A stretch of DNA of 64,000 nt from Lactuca virosa (Eukaryota; Streptophyta; Magnoliopsida; Asterales; Asteraceae), in the NCBI GenBank assembly GCA_928212115.1, contig CAKMRJ010005634.1:125484976-125548975 (forward strand), given 5' to 3'. Position 1 is the stretch's first letter, and each line of letters starts with the position of its first letter. The notes beneath the pieces were generated by a model. That model ran no database searches and was not told the DNA's origin. It saw only the letters and a list, made by a program, of their open reading frames with translations. The translations under genes and the position numbers were made by a program. Shown here in pieces: positions 21,749 to 34,500 of the stretch.

Positions 21749-24700
21749 TTATGTCATAAGCTTCAAAGTCTGAAAAAGTACATTGTGAACCTCCATATAC
21801 AACAAAATAGTCTTTCGAATCTCTGCCTTGTCTTCAACATCATTCTTCTTGTAGTTGTTAATTCGAACAAGGAGATTGGTATATTGAGCATTCGTATACC
21901 TCTCTAAATCACTTACTTGAAACAAATTTTTTTTCATCTTCCCATTCCTGTTCTTCTCTCGTAACATGACCCCAAGTGGCTGATGAATTATCTACCCATC
22001 ATCATACTTGTCAATATTAATCTGTCCTTTCAACAAAGATTGAGGGACTTTCGAAGGATTTTTGGCAGCTAAAGCAAGCTTAATATCCATGATTGCCAAG
22101 TGATCATAGTAATTATCTATGAAAACCTTGATATGAGCAAAACCAATGATGAAATCATCTTTCTTCATTTCAGGTAGCTTGAAAACATCCATATCATTCA
22201 AATCCTTTTGACCGTGATCAAGTCCCCTAAAAAGAGGGAAGTATGCAATAGAGAACTCAGAAGCTACATTGTTCGCTCTTAAAACCACATAGCAAAACTT
22301 TTTCAGAAGACCTTCGAACAGGTTGTCACACATTATGGTCATCACCTTCACTATCTTCACAAGTGACCATACTTCTTCTTCGCTTTTCCCCAAGACTGCA
22401 TGGAAACGAATCTTCAGTCTTTTGAACTCATCTTTATCATTGAAATTTTCAACAATCTTGAACTGGGAAGATGTGAACAACACATGGTTTTTTGGGAAGT
22501 CAAGTTGATTGAAATCACTTTCCCAACAACAACCCATTTTTAGAATCTTTTAAGGAACCGACTCCTCCACATCCTTTCTCCCCCCCCCCCCCCCCCCTTG
22601 TGACACTTGCACCGCACGTAGAGCATTAGTTGGCAATCGAAGAACCAACTCAAGGATTGGAGCCAACTATGACTTGATATTGGTCTCTATAGTCGAAATC
22701 AATTGAGAGATAAACTCTTGAGAAACTGATGACTGTTTCAAAAAAGTAGCTTTCGAAATCGACTCCTTGATACGAGATAAGAATTCTTCCAGATTTTCAA
22801 ACACCTGAGAATCCTTGTTGGACTTCACTTCAAACTTGTTTGAATACTCAGTGTTGAACTCCACCAACTTTGTGATAGAAGTTGCAATGACATCGACTTT
22901 GCTATGCAACAAAGTGTAATTTTGCTCCATCTTTTGAACCTCTTTTGACATCTCCGATTTGAGTTCAACAACTTTAAGATCCACAGATTCCTTTATTTTC
23001 GGTACTTTTTCAACAAAAATATCATGACGTTCATTTGCTACATCACGAAGCTCTTGAATCTCGTAGTCAATGCTTTCGAATTATTTCTGCTCAATGCTTT
23101 CAACCAAGCTTCGAAAGCGATTCTCTTGAGATTTCAACAAATATTCCATCTCGACCCTGGTCACAAAATTCCTTCCCTCAATATCTTCTTGTAATTGAAG
23201 AAGAGAATTTATTTTGGAGTTGAAAATTTTGAAATGTTTACCTGACATAATTAAGTCTTCAGGAACATTTTCCTCCCCAGGATTGAATTGAAGATCAACA
23301 AAGGATACCATGATCTCATCATCATTTGGTTCTTCATCATGAATCATTCTCTCAGCCTCAGTGGGTTGAGAAGAGAAGAGGTTGGTAATTGGTTCATGCA
23401 TGATCATGGAGTATGTTGGTGAGATGGTTGAAACAGGAACTGAAATTGTTACGGGTGATGAAATAGGTGGTAAAGTTGTGGATGTGTCAACTGTAGAAGT
23501 TTCGATAGTAGATAAGATGATGATTGAAGTTTGGATGGTTGGAGTTTCAAAGGTAGATGTAACAAAGGATTTGTTTTTCTGCACCCTTTAACCCATGTTA
23601 ACATTTGTGTCCTTATGAGATAAGTCCACCGGGAGTCAGGATCCCCTATCGCCTCGAAATTCGACTTGAGAGAAGAATCCCTTCAAGGTGATACAAGCAC
23701 AAAATCTACTATGCGAATATCACAATCACTGTCATTGTCAGTTTCGACTGTGACTTGGTCAAGTGAATCCTGGTGCTTTCTTTTCTTCTGTTGCAACTTT
23801 TGAACCATATCCAGAGCTTGATGCTTCTTCGATGCAAGTGGGACTGGAACAAAGACTTTTGTAAACAAAACTCCTTTCCTGTTGAACCGATGCTTTCAAA
23901 TCTTCTTGATACCATTCTGAGAAGAATGAGTACGTGAAGAATCAACGTGTATTTGCTCTGTAGTCTCGATTTCTGGTTATGGAATAGATTGCTTGACTGG
24001 GGAGTCATGGGGTTTCTTTGCTTGTTTATTTGTACGCTTGAGAATTCCTGATTTTGAAGGAAGAATTTCTTTCGTAACATCCTCTTGCATAGTTGGTGGT
24101 TTTTCAGTTTGCTTCTTCTTCTTTGGAGCTTTAGAAGCTTTCGAAGAACCCGCAACCCCCTTTGATGGAAGAACACCAATATATATAGTAGAGTCAATAG
24201 AAGCCAAACACTGCACAAAAATCAAATTTTGAGGATCAACTAGCTTGAGCATTGCATCCAGAATTCGAGCAACAGTAGGAAACATAGTTGGATCATCAAC
24301 GAATATCCTTAGGGAAACCGTAGTCGGAAACTCAACAGTATCGACATCAGATGAAACCAAAATTCCCTCTTGTTGATAAACCTCTTTCAAAATTAGACTC
24401 CAATATCTAGCACTCGAAACACCATTAGCAAGATTGGTGTGAGTTATTGAAGTTCCAAACTCTTCCTAAAGATATGTAGCATAATCCACATCCAAACCAT
24501 AGTACAACCAAACAACAACTGAATAAAACTCCAGTTTAGCTTTATCTAGCCCTGAGCTTCGACCTGTCAATCATCGTAACACGATTCCAAAGAGAAAACT
24601 CCATATGCAAGGAAGACTTGACTTCTTAAAACTACTTATTCCAGTCAGAACTGGTTGATGTCATATTTCATTGAACATGTGAAGTACTTGATCAGTAGAA

Positions 24701-25053
24701 ACTTCATAAAAAGTACCTGAGACAGGCAACTTCAGGATTTGGGAAAAATGTTTCCTCGTAAGCTTCCTCGTCTTTGAATTCGTCAATTGAAACGTGACGG
24801 CCTTCATCGATTTGTTGAAGACGGCAGTGGAACCAGCAAGAGAAATCCACGTCATTGGAACCACGAATGAAGAAGACAATTCAGTTGATAATATTGAGTT
24901 GTTTAGAGTAAGAAGCATCCGTAATGGCTCCAGATACTGACCAATCGTTGGAACCAAATGAAGACTAGTATTCTGAATCGTCATCATGGATTGTGAAACT
25001 TCTTCTTCATTAGTTGTTGTAGTGGGAACAACAGTTGTTTGAGGAGCAGCCAT
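21749..25053 (-). pseudogene. C2 post-pol coding region (env-position ORF), disrupted
   Basis: Begins with its own ATG (MAAPQTTVVPTTTTNEEEV, 25053), after a spacer rather than fused to pol. Successive frames cover 25053-24661, 24390-23977, 23584-23081, 22984-22667, 22537-21992 and 21967-21749, about 1,000 codons in all. The first part is globular-looking (FVVPMTWISLAGSTAVFNKS, LTRKHFSQILKLP). The middle is Lys/Pro-rich and then Ser/Thr/Pro-rich. Next comes a coiled-coil-like stretch (LKSEMSKEVQKMEQNYTLL), then a charged C-terminus (VSDLERYTNAQYTNLLVRIN). No signal peptide or clear membrane segment is visible. Env-like ORFs occupy this position in Sireviruses. Related proteins of unknown function occur in Asteraceae genomes as I recall. 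The function is unknown. Confidence 0.65.
22579..22597 (-). repeat. Poly-C run (poly-G on the coding strand) in the post-pol region
   Basis: About 18 C in a row on the plus strand. It lies between the coiled-coil frame (ending 22667) and the C-terminal frame (starting by 22537). Slippage here would by itself change frame. Confidence 0.8.
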
Positions 25054-26300
25054 TGTGGAGATTGTTGGTGTGGTATCTCATGAATTACAATCGAATACTC
25101 ATTGATGAGCATCGAAGGGCTTCTTTTTCATTGGTTTTGAAAGGTAGGTTCAATTTTGCTCAACACCACAACTTAACATAAGTATGATTCAATTGAACAA
25201 AATTACTTGGATGACCAGTGTAGTCAAGAACAAGTATGGTTGGATATGATTTTAAGTAACAAGAAATCAGAAAGATATTCAAACGAAAATCACATTCCAA
25301 AAATAGATTAAGTACTGGATCTTGTTGGGAAAAAATGTCTTGGTTGTAGAACATTTCATCAAGATCACACAATTTGAATGGAATGAGATTTTGAATATCG
25401 AAGAGGTACTGAAAAAAGTATTTCGTTAAACTCTTGAACAAAAATGTTCACCGTCAATTCCTTGATAGTTGGGTGTTTGGGTTTCACCCTCATCACGAAA
25501 GAATGACTCAGGATTATAAACACATAGTGTTGTCATATCTACATTCTGGTTGGTTTCAACTAGAGATGTCGATGATATGCAGTGTGGTGTGTGATCATGA
25601 AAGAAATTTTGGTGAAAAAGATTAGGCATAAGAACTCATTGTACCTCTGCGAAATATATGGACATTGCAAAAATCTCTTTACTCAAAATGAGAAGAGAAA
25701 GGTAGCTCTTCGACTAATATGAATATATCCTAATTGGGAAGAAACTTTCATAATGAGATATTTCCATTAAGGCATCGAACACATAGAGTCTATGAGGCTT
25801 GAGGACAACATGCAACACCATGCTTCTAGGGACGCTTAACTAGTACATCAATTCGATTGAATACCTGTCTCCTCAATGGATATGTTTGTTGAGCATGCAT
25901 CACAACCGCAAGTTGTTACAATGAGACATGAACCATTAGTCAAAAATATCAAGTACAAAAACAAGAAAATCTTTTTGAATTTTTTTTTAGAAACAAAACA
26001 CAAAAATAAGAAAATCTTTTTGGATTTTTGTTTTTGGAAATTAAATACAAAAATAAGAAAATCTTTTTGGATTTTTGATATTTGAAAAAGAACAAACAAA
26101 AATGAACTTTAAAATGTTACCAAGAGACGTTCGACCTAGCTATTAGCAACCCCCAATCATGTGTTGAACATCAAACATCTTCTACCCACAACAAATTGAG
26201 TTCAGAACGATTCAGAGGGAATTTGAATGCAACCGCAGTCGAACGCTGAACCGAAACAGTAACCTCTAAATAGTTCAGAAAAACACCAACGAATCGACAA
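25054..26300 (-). other. C2 spacer between RNase H and the post-pol ORF
   Basis: Non-coding on both strands as far as I can see; short frames at 25160-25629 have no recognisable content. It contains a three-copy repeat (25958-26095) and would be the place for a promoter or splice site serving the downstream ORF. Confidence 0.5.
25958..26095. repeat. Three tandem copies of an AAGAAAATCTTTTTG unit
   Basis: Three units of about 40-55 bp, each with ACAAAAA.AAGAAAATCTTTTT followed by a T-rich stretch. AAGAAAATCTT is nearly self-complementary, so each unit can fold on itself. Confidence 0.75.
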
Positions 26301-26308
26301 CAATTCGA

Positions 26309-26620
26309 TCAAGAAGAACATGGAATCAAACTTGCTTCTATCATTCCCAATCCATTCAAAATCCTTAAGAATGACTTTTCATCTAAAGGTTTTGTGAAAA
26401 TGTTTGCAAGTTGATTCGTGGTTTTGGAAAAATAGACTTCAATGCTCCTATCTTCTACATGGTCCTTTATGAGGTGATATCGAAGAGCAATGTGTTTGGT
26501 TTTTGAATGTTGGATTGGATTGTGGTAGATGCGAATGACACTTTGTGAATCACAATATAAAGTAATTTTCTTCATATTGATTGCATAGTCTCGCAATTAG
26601 CTTTGAATCCAAATTACTCG
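26309..26620 (-). pseudogene. C2 RNase H
   Basis: Minus-strand frame with CDSQSVIRIYHNPIQHSKTK, HIALRYHLIKDHVEDRSI and QLANIFTKPLDEKSF, the C-terminal RNase H block of copia pol. The ADH-type start of the domain (about 26620-26700) is broken by stops. RNase H removes the RNA template during cDNA synthesis. Confidence 0.85.
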
Positions 26621-28271
26621 TGATGTGCATGCAGCAGCAACCACATACTCTGCTTTTGCAGTCGAAATCGAAACACAAGTTTGCTTTTTCGATTGCCAGA
26701 TCACAAGCTTTCCATGTAGTAATTGACATCTGTAAGTTTTTCTTTTTCGATCAAGTTGACATCCATCTAGATCCACATCATAGAATGTCTGTATAAAGAA
26801 TCCTGTCTTTGATGGATACCATAATCCTAACGAAAATGTTCCTTTGAGGTATCAAAATATATTCTTAACAACATTAAGATGGGGTTCTCTTGGGTTTGAT
26901 TGGTACCTGGCACAATTACATACAGCAAAAGCGAACCAATCATGCTGATATACGTCGTTAAGTCCACATCAAGTTTATCCAACGAAGGAGTTAAGCGTGT
27001 GCGCACAACCATAGGTACTTTAACCTTGGTGTTATTCATCATTCCAAACCTTTCAAGCAGATTGTGCGTATATTTTTCTTGATTAATAAAAATGCCTTCC
27101 CTGCTTTAAATAATATTCAAACCCAAAAAATTATTAATTTTCCCCATCATACTCATTTTGAATTGACTTTTCATGAGTTCCTCAAATTCCTTAGATAACA
27201 AAGGATCAGTCAAACCAAAAATAATGTCATCGACATAAATTTGAACGAGCATCAGATGATCACCTACTTTCTTTTGAAATAAAGTAGGATCGTTTGATCC
27301 TTATTTAAATTTAGCGATTTTTAAAAAAATATTGTTCGAGTTGCATATCAGGCACAAGGTGCTTGTTTCAACCCATAGACTGCCTTATCTAAAATGTAAC
27401 AATAATCAGAATACTTATCATTAACGTAAACATGTGTCTATTCGACATATATCGTTTCCTCTAGAACTCCATTAAGGAACGCACATGTGACATCCATTTG
27501 ATAAACGTTGAAATCCTTATGAGCTGCATAAGCAAGAAACTTTTTTATTGCCTCTAGTCTTGCAACAGGGGCAAAGGTTACCTTATAATCGATACCTTCA
27601 TGTTGAGAATAACCTCTTATGACTAGTCTTGCTTTATTTCGAATAACATTGCCTTCTTTATCAGTTTTATTTTTAAAAATCCAGTTTAGACCAATTAACG
27701 AAACATCCTTTGGTTTAGGAATTAACCTCCAAAATTTATTTCGTTCGAATTAAGCAAGTTCGGATTGCACTGCAACAACCCAATCGAAGTGTTCTAACGC
27801 AATCTTTATTGTTTTTGGTTCTAGTTTCAAAATAAACACATTAAACATACAATATTCTTGATGAATATTCAACACTTCATTTCTGGCTCGAATATGAGCT
27901 CGAGTCAAGACACCAGAATTTGGATCACTAAGAACTAGTTCCTTTGGATGATCTATTGTCCACTTATCCATCAGTGGATATGCAAGATCAAAATCTAAAG
28001 GCGCATCTTCGAAAATATCATCCACTTCTGAACCTTCTCTTGCAATCAAGATATTGTCAGTTACATCATGAAATTCATTAGTTTGATCGTTTTTATTATC
28101 AATATTCGATCCATTTGGCTCCCCCTCGACCAATGAAATTGAGATGTGATGCTCCCCCTCGACATCAACATGGTTCAACACATGCTCCCCCTCGACTTGA
28201 GTTGTATTTCGCATATGCTCCTCCTCAACAGTCGAATCATGATTGTCATTTTGTAATGTCGAACTCAAGTT
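26621..28271 (-). pseudogene. C2 reverse transcriptase (RVT_2) and its acidic linker
   Basis: The frame from the integrase continues after a single stop near 28272 into a Glu/His-rich linker. RT motifs follow in the usual order: FWRLIPKPKDVSLIGLNWIF, NKARLVIRGYSQHEGIDY, DVTCAFLNG, AVYGLKQAP, then the catalytic YVDD at 27226-27237 and LLERFGM. Stops occur near 27750, 27437 and 27301, with frame changes at about 27300-27340 and 26830. The catalytic aspartates are still present. Confidence 0.85.
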
Positions 28272-29260
28272 CTACCCCTCCACTTGATCATCAGTCGAAA
28301 CTGATACTCTTTCGACATTCACCCTTGAAGTTGATGAAGAATGTGTGTCATTTTCTTCCCTTGTAACAATCGAATCATTAGAGTGTTTTGATGATTCAGG
28401 AGCATGATTATCATCATCGTGGTTTTTAGCATCAATGGCCCTATCTGGAATTCCAAAAATCAAATCAAAATCAATATCATAAGAGTTCATGATTTCAGAT
28501 TGATCATTTGTTTCAGCCATTACAGGCTTTTGAACGAAAGATTGTTCAACTCTTTTAACATAATAGTCATCGAATGTAAGACTGAAAGTTTCTTCGATCT
28601 TTCTCGTTCGTTTGTTCAACACCCTATAGGAAACATAGTTGTGTGAATATCCCAAGAAGATTCCTTCATCAGATTTCGACTGAAATTTAGAAATAATGTC
28701 CGTGAGATTCATGATGAAACATCTACACCCAAAAACATGAAAGAATTTAACATTAGGTTTCCTCTTGTTTATTATTTCATAAGGTGTAATATTAAAACGT
28801 TGATGAATAAAATAACGAATTTGTGTGAAACAAGCATTTGAAACAGCTTCTCCCCAAAGATATTGAGGCATGTTCACATAAGTAAGCATTGTTATTGAAG
28901 CTTCACATAAAGAACAATTTCTCCTTTCAACAACACCATTCTGTTCCGGTGTGTAAGGAGACGAAAAGCTGTGTGATATTCCTAACTCAGTCAAGAATGA
29001 ATCTAGAATTTGATTCTTGAATTCTAAGCCATTATCACTCTTTATCTTTCGAACTATATTCTTTAAAATCAACTCCATGTTCTTGATAAAGTCAATCAAC
29101 ACTTGACCAGTTTCAGACTTCTGTCGAAGAAAGAAAACCCAAGTAAGCCTGGAAAAATCATAAACAATGACTAATATGTACTTCTTCTTATTGAGAGTCT
29201 CAACAGTCGAAGGTCCACATAAGTCAATGTGAAGAAGTTTCAAAGATTCGATGATTTTTT
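28272..29260 (-). pseudogene. C2 integrase
   Basis: An open frame of about 324 codons. DDE core: first Asp in LLHIDLCGPS (about 29224), second in IKSDNGLEFKN, Glu in PEQNGVVERRN. Copia landmarks such as DFSRLTWVFFL and FGCRCFIMN also match. The C-terminus is acidic and Ser/Thr-rich (ESSKHSNDSIVTREEND) and leads into the RT linker. Of all C2 domains this is the least damaged. Confidence 0.9.
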
Positions 29261-29338
29261 AATCTATGACAATTAGATGACCTTGTCGATTTTGCTTTCC
29301 CTGTTCACATGCAACACACAACAAATCATTATCAAAAT

Positions 29339-29830
29339 TTAAGACAGGTAACCTCGAATAAGATCATTTGAAACAAGTTTGTTAAGATTTTTGAAGTTAA
29401 GGTGGGAAAGACGTCGATTCCATAACCAGCTAAGGTCTGAGGAAGCTTTCGACAACAAACACATGGAGGGAATTCCAACAATAGTTTTGATGTCAAGAGT
29501 GAACATATCTCCTTTTCGTTTCGACTTTAGGAGAATGCCCTTTGTTTCCTTGTTAGAGATAACACTTCTTTCCTCATCAAAAAGAACCTGATTTCCAGTG
29601 CCCACAACAAGTTGCGAAACACTAATCAGATTATGCTTTACTCCTTCGACATACACCACTCGATTCACCGTGAATTTCTTATTCTTTACTTTGTCGTATC
29701 CTTTGACTTTACACTTGTTATTGCCAAACTTTACAACTCCAACATTGTCCAAATTTCGAAAATTTCTCAAATTCTCCTTCCTTGCAGTCATGTGACGCGA
29801 GCATCCACTATCGATACACAAATTCTCATC
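29339..29830 (-). pseudogene. C2 protease end and GAG-pre-integrase domain
   Basis: Starts with the aspartic protease active site CIDSGCSRHMT (about 29815), then FGNNKCKVKGYDKV and HNLISVSQLV. The GAG-pre-integrase zinc region follows with WNRRLSHLNFKNLNKLV. It ends at a stop at 29339 and the integrase frame begins just downstream. Confidence 0.85.
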
Positions 29831-29861
29831 ATATTGCTCGTCACATAGTACCTGCGATCAA

Positions 29862-31893
29862 TTAAAAGAATTTAGGTCCCCAAGACCTTTTGGGTCCTTG
29901 GACATTAGCTTGAAACACATTATGTAATGAAGAAACTATAACCCAACTACGAACTTTCAACATAAAACTGTCCATTAAGTCAATTTCATTGGCTTTGGGC
30001 ATCGAAATGTAATCATTCAATGGGAAACGTTCAACATTGAATTTCTCTCTTTCATCCTTTTTATGAAATCCATCAACTTTCATCTTTGGAATTTCATTCC
30101 ATTTTCGCACTGCTGGATTTGATTCCTGTGACGACGTACTTCCACACATCGAATCATTTAAGTACTTCACATAAGTAGATTGAATTTGCTCTTGAGAATA
30201 TTTTCCCGACTGATAATGTTTTCCTTTTCCCTCCAGCCAATGATTGTTGTTCCTTACATCACTTCTCCCTTTTTCGAATAATGCTTTCATCTTCTGCTTT
30301 AAATCAGGATTTGGAAAGTGTAGATGTTTAGGTTTGAAAGGTTCATTTTGATTTCCTTGAACTTCCAAATTTTCAAAATCTCGTTTTGGAAATGACATTT
30401 TTTGTGTATTTTGAAAACGATTTTGGTATTGATTACGATAATAAACACCATTTTGGTGAAAAACTTTTTTATTTTGATCAAAACGTCTTTGACTAAAATT
30501 CATTCGTCCATTATTTTGAACAAAATTCTTTTGTTCCTTATTTTGAACAAAACACCCATTTCCATGATTTTGAACATTATGTGGTCAAAATTGATTTTGA
30601 ACATTTTTTCGATTCTTTTGAAAACCACTTTGTTTTTTAGACGGTTTGTTTTGAAATGATGTATTATTTTGAGAAAATGTCTGAATGTTTTCAGATGATT
30701 TTCGCTTAAAAACTTTTACATTTTTCCAATAGCTTTGTTTCATACTTTTGAATTCGAAACACCTTCCTCACAAACCAATTTCTCCACTTTTTCTTTGAGA
30801 AAATGTTTTTTCATCTTTTGATATTTTGAATCATTGGGCAAAGAGTTAACTTCTTTTTCTTTGTTTTTATTATCAACACTTGATTTTTCAGTTGTCGCAG
30901 CTCAAACACGTTTTGGTTTTTGTTGTTGAGTTTTTTTTTCAAACCATTTTCGACAGTGTTTTGATTCGAGTAAAAACCTTCTTGTGTCACTCCTTTATTG
31001 TCTTCCTCAACCAGTTTGTTCAATTCTGGATTTACCTTATCACCATTTCCTGAGGTGACAAATACTTGATTTGGAAATACAACTTCATCTGTACACTTTA
31101 GCCTTGGATAGACCACATAATTTGATTCCAAATAATGTTTTCCTTTATCTTTCAAAACCTTTTTGTACTCCTTTGATTCTTCATAGACCTGTTTGACTAC
31201 AACTCTAGGAATATGTGTCTCATTCGAAACATCATCCTCATCGCTCACATTGTCTTCCACCACAACATGATCAAGAGGATCATGGACTTTGGATGTAGAG
31301 GGTTGATCACTGTTTACTTTTGACATTGAATCATGATACTTTTCTTTGCCTTTATCCATCGAATTGATATTAATAACAAACAATTATCAGCAATCGACAC
31401 TATCCTCAGCCTCAATTTCACTGATATTATCATAATCATCTTCGATATCAGCAAAATTTTGTTGAGAATCAAATGTCGACTTCTCAGCCATGTTCAAAAT
31501 CTTGACTTGTACATTTTTAGTTAAAGTTTCATTAACAATATGCATAAGATCATCAACATTCAAGTAATCATCAATCTTAACTATTCCATATGCATATGAC
31601 TCATTAGGAATCTTATCATATTCAGATATCTTCTTTTCACAATAATAAGAAGTTTCATCTATCTTTTCTCTCTTAAAAGCCAATAAAGGAAGCAACTTTC
31701 GATGTTGTTCTTTACATATGTTAGATGAATGATGCAACTCAGTTAATTTAACATACAAGCATTTAGCTGAATTACAGTAAATATTCCTATGTTTGACTAA
31801 CAACATGTTATTTGTCCTAACATAATCTCTATCTACTGTAATAGTTCTTATTTTAAGCTCTAAACTCTCAATGACACTCTTCTTAACTTCCAA
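29862..31893 (-). pseudogene. C2 long gag-to-protease linker
   Basis: Three successive frames (31893-31387, 31383-30811, 30503-29862) with no enzyme motif. The first looks helical. The second is acidic and Val/Lys-rich (VVVEDNVSDEDDVSNE). The third is rich in Asn, Gln, Phe and Lys (NQYQNRFQNTQKMSF). About 2 kb of such sequence between the zinc knuckle and protease is unusually long for copia and resembles the extended gag of SIRE-type elements. Confidence 0.6.
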
Positions 31894-32208
31894 TTTGTCT
31901 CAAGCATCATATAGCAATGATTTCGATTGTTCAGCTTCTCTACTCATGGAAATCAACATATCATTAAGATAAGAAAGAGTATCATCAAATTATGTTAAAA
32001 CTGCATGATAAGAATTTGAATGAATATTAAGAGATTCAAGAAGATCACGTACCTTCACTATCATAGGAGATTTGTCAGCACTTGTTGAGACGAAACATCT
32101 TCTTGAGATCTTCTCTTCATTAGAATCACCTTCTTCGAACTGTGTATACATAGCTCCATGCATCGAATTTCACATCTCTTCATCATCAGACCCTGAAGAC
32201 CAGATTTG

Positions 32209-33384
32209 TTATGTTCCTTCGTCCTCATCTCTTCCTCTGGCCATCATATAGATTCCTTTGGTTTGAGCTTTTATCTCCTCAATCTTTCCTGCATAATATG
32301 CTTTGTCCTTTACTCTTTCCTTTTTCTTTTCCTTCTTTCTTAGCATACAGTCCTTTGCTAAGTGGTTCGACCCATTGCAATAATTACAATCATAGCCCGA
32401 ATCACCTTTAAGCTTCATCTCCTTCTTCTCAACCACGTTCTTCACTTCTTTCTTTTCCTCTTTTGACTCAGCCTTCACACTCTTTCTAGTAGAGTTATTC
32501 CTTTTAAACTCATTGTTGTTCTTGTACTTCGGATTAAAAGGCTTCCAGAAGAATTTCTTCACGTTGTTATTTGAGTAGTAAGCCACTGCTTCATCTTCAG
32601 AGTTAACCAAAAAGCCTTCTTCCTCAAGTTTATCTTCTTCAACAGATTCGACTCCAGAATCTTTGGCAGTAACTTTCGACATCAGTGCAAATGGTCCTCC
32701 CAAACTTAACTTTCGTTCTTCATCAATTTCCTTTATCTCACTTTTATGAGCTTTTAGAACATTATATAGATTAGCCAACGAATAACCATCAGAACTCTCT
32801 TGAGTTTTGATCATGAGGCTAATGTTTCTCCACTCTTTTCTCAATCCCATCAGAAAAGTAAGATTAAACTCCATGGTCGAATGAGTAACACCATATCGTG
32901 TACATTTGAATATCAGTTCGTTCAAACGATCATAGTAAGACTCTATTGATCCGTTATCCTTCTGCTTGAACTCAACCAGTTCCAACAAACACTACTTCAC
33001 AAAGCTTTTCTTTGTATTCTCATTTCCTTGATATTTTTCTTTCAGTGTGTCCTTTGCAGTTTTACAACTTCGGACGTAATTGCAAACTACTGGTGGAAGA
33101 GCACCACATAGTTCACGAAGACATTTCTTGTCATTTGCTTCCAGTTTATCCTTTCACAAAGCCATATTAGTAGAAGAACTACCAGTTCCAATATCTTCAA
33201 GCATGTCGGGACGAAAATTTTCACTTTTGATACATCTCCAAAGATCTTCATCTATTCCATTCAGATAGTCCTCCATTCTGTCGGTCCACTGCTCATATTA
33301 TTATGGAATAAGCATCGGAATCTTAGTAGATGATCCGAGAAAGTGTGAGAAACTCAACATAGTGTTCATGTTGAAGTTCTCCAT
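32209..33384 (-). pseudogene. C2 gag
   Basis: Starts at MENFNMNTMLSF near 33382. After stops near 33300 come YEQWTDRMEDYLNGIDEDLW and SENFRPDMLEDIG. The frame 32988-32209 carries the UBN2-type core (GSIESYYDRLNELIFKC, FLMGLRKEWRNISLM) and one zinc knuckle CNYCNGSNHLAKDC (32346-32388), followed by a Lys-rich tail. Gag packages element RNA. Several stops interrupt the N-terminal half. Confidence 0.85.
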
Positions 33385-33608
33385 TGTTGTACGGACAAAT
33401 GAGATTTTAGATTCAAAAAGAGATCTGAAAGGATAATTAAATAGAAATTGACCGGTAATCACTTGATCTAACAAACAAAGTGCATAATCGAAAAAAAACA
33501 ATCAATTGAAATAAGTTTTCTGATTCAGTATTGCGGAATATTTTGCATCAGAAAGAGCGATTCAAAAAATAAGAAATATACAAGAAAACTGAAATTGATT
33601 GGATGAAT

Positions 33609-33625
33609 CCTGCTCTGATAACAAT
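33609..33625 (-). other. C2 primer-binding site
   Basis: The minus strand reads TTGTTATCAGAGCAGG directly after the 5' LTR, close to TGGTATCAGAGC, the complement of the initiator tRNA-Met 3' end. Confidence 0.8.
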
Positions 33626-33964
33626 TGATGTGAGTTAGAATCGATAAACGAACATGAAATTAATCAAAGAAAGCACTAAGAACACATCATGTAAATATGA
33701 TTTGATTGGTTGGTATTAGTATGAAGAGAGTACAAAGTATTCGAGAGTGTTTACAAACTAAAGAGCACACAAGTTACTCTCAACTCTAGTGCCTACCCTA
33801 TTTATAGGGTACAATAGACTTAACAAAAAACCAAGGACTAAACGTTCTAGCTTCAAATACGAACAATGCCTTGTAAATACATAGAGAGTCGAAATCATTT
33901 AAATTTCGAACCCTTACAAACTCAACCTATTTTGACTCCTCACTATATACGTTTCGACCCTACA
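33626..33964 (-). repeat. C2 5' LTR
   Basis: 339 bp from TGATGTGAGTTAG to GACCCTACA, followed by AGACC (33965-33969), the second target copy. A minus-strand TATAAATA lies at 33799-33806. Confidence 0.92.
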
Positions 33965-34500
33965 AGACCCTTTTCCCTTATTTGGGTCTCGACATTCGTA
34001 TCCGCCCAGATGGCTGCTTTCTGAGTGGTTGCTAGCTTCACCGTTAGACCAAAATCAGCTAGTAGTCCCATAGCAAACTTATATACTTTGGAAAGTTCGG
34101 TAGGAATCAATTTAGGAACTAACTTCATCTTCCATTGGTGTTGGGCTCCCAAAAATACTTGGTGGTTTGGAATCCATGAAGTCCTTGTACATGCATCCAT
34201 CTTTTTCAACTCCTTTTTCAAGGTTATTCCTCCTAACCCTTCGTGGTTCAGCTTGGTTTATAGTCATGATGTAGCTTCCCTCTTATGACTGGCCTTCATT
34301 TAGCCCTGCTTCATTAACTGTTGTAGTGACTTCTCTCCTATTCCCTCAGAGTAGTTGTCTGGTCTCCTCATTTTTCTCAGCTAGCATTGCTCGAATCTTG
34401 GCTTGAAATCCTGCCATCGTGATTGATTTGGCTGTTGGCACAACTTCTGGTCCACGCTCGATCACACATCGAGATTTAGGCTGCTGATTCCCGTTACCAT
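33965..34500 (-). pseudogene. Family Y gag, N-terminal half, decayed
   Basis: Minus strand: PTAKSITMAGFQAKIRAML, then in another frame YKDFMDSKPPSIFGSP, the usual start of the Tekay-type gag core. Next, LVPKLIPTELSKVYKF and VETQIREKG come from the end of the core. The central WW region is missing, so an internal deletion has joined the two ends out of frame. The gag resumes at 21374 beyond C2. Confidence 0.65.

Larger units (their letters stand above)
21380..33964 (-). mobile_element. Ty1/copia element C2, 12.6 kb, with a post-pol coding region
   Basis: Two similar LTRs (21380-21720 and 33626-33964) and a perfect target duplication AGACC (21375-21379 and 33965-33969). In its own direction: 5' LTR, primer-binding site, gag, long linker, protease/GAG-pre-integrase, integrase, RT, RNase H, a 1.2-kb spacer, a roughly 3.3-kb extra coding region, purine tract, 3' LTR. 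The protease-integrase-RT order is that of Ty1/copia. Large gag, long linker and post-pol ORF recall Sirevirus (SIRE) elements, though 340-bp LTRs are short for that group. LTRs differ at about 9% (roughly 30 of 340 positions, counted by hand). Stops and frame changes make it non-functional. Confidence 0.9.
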
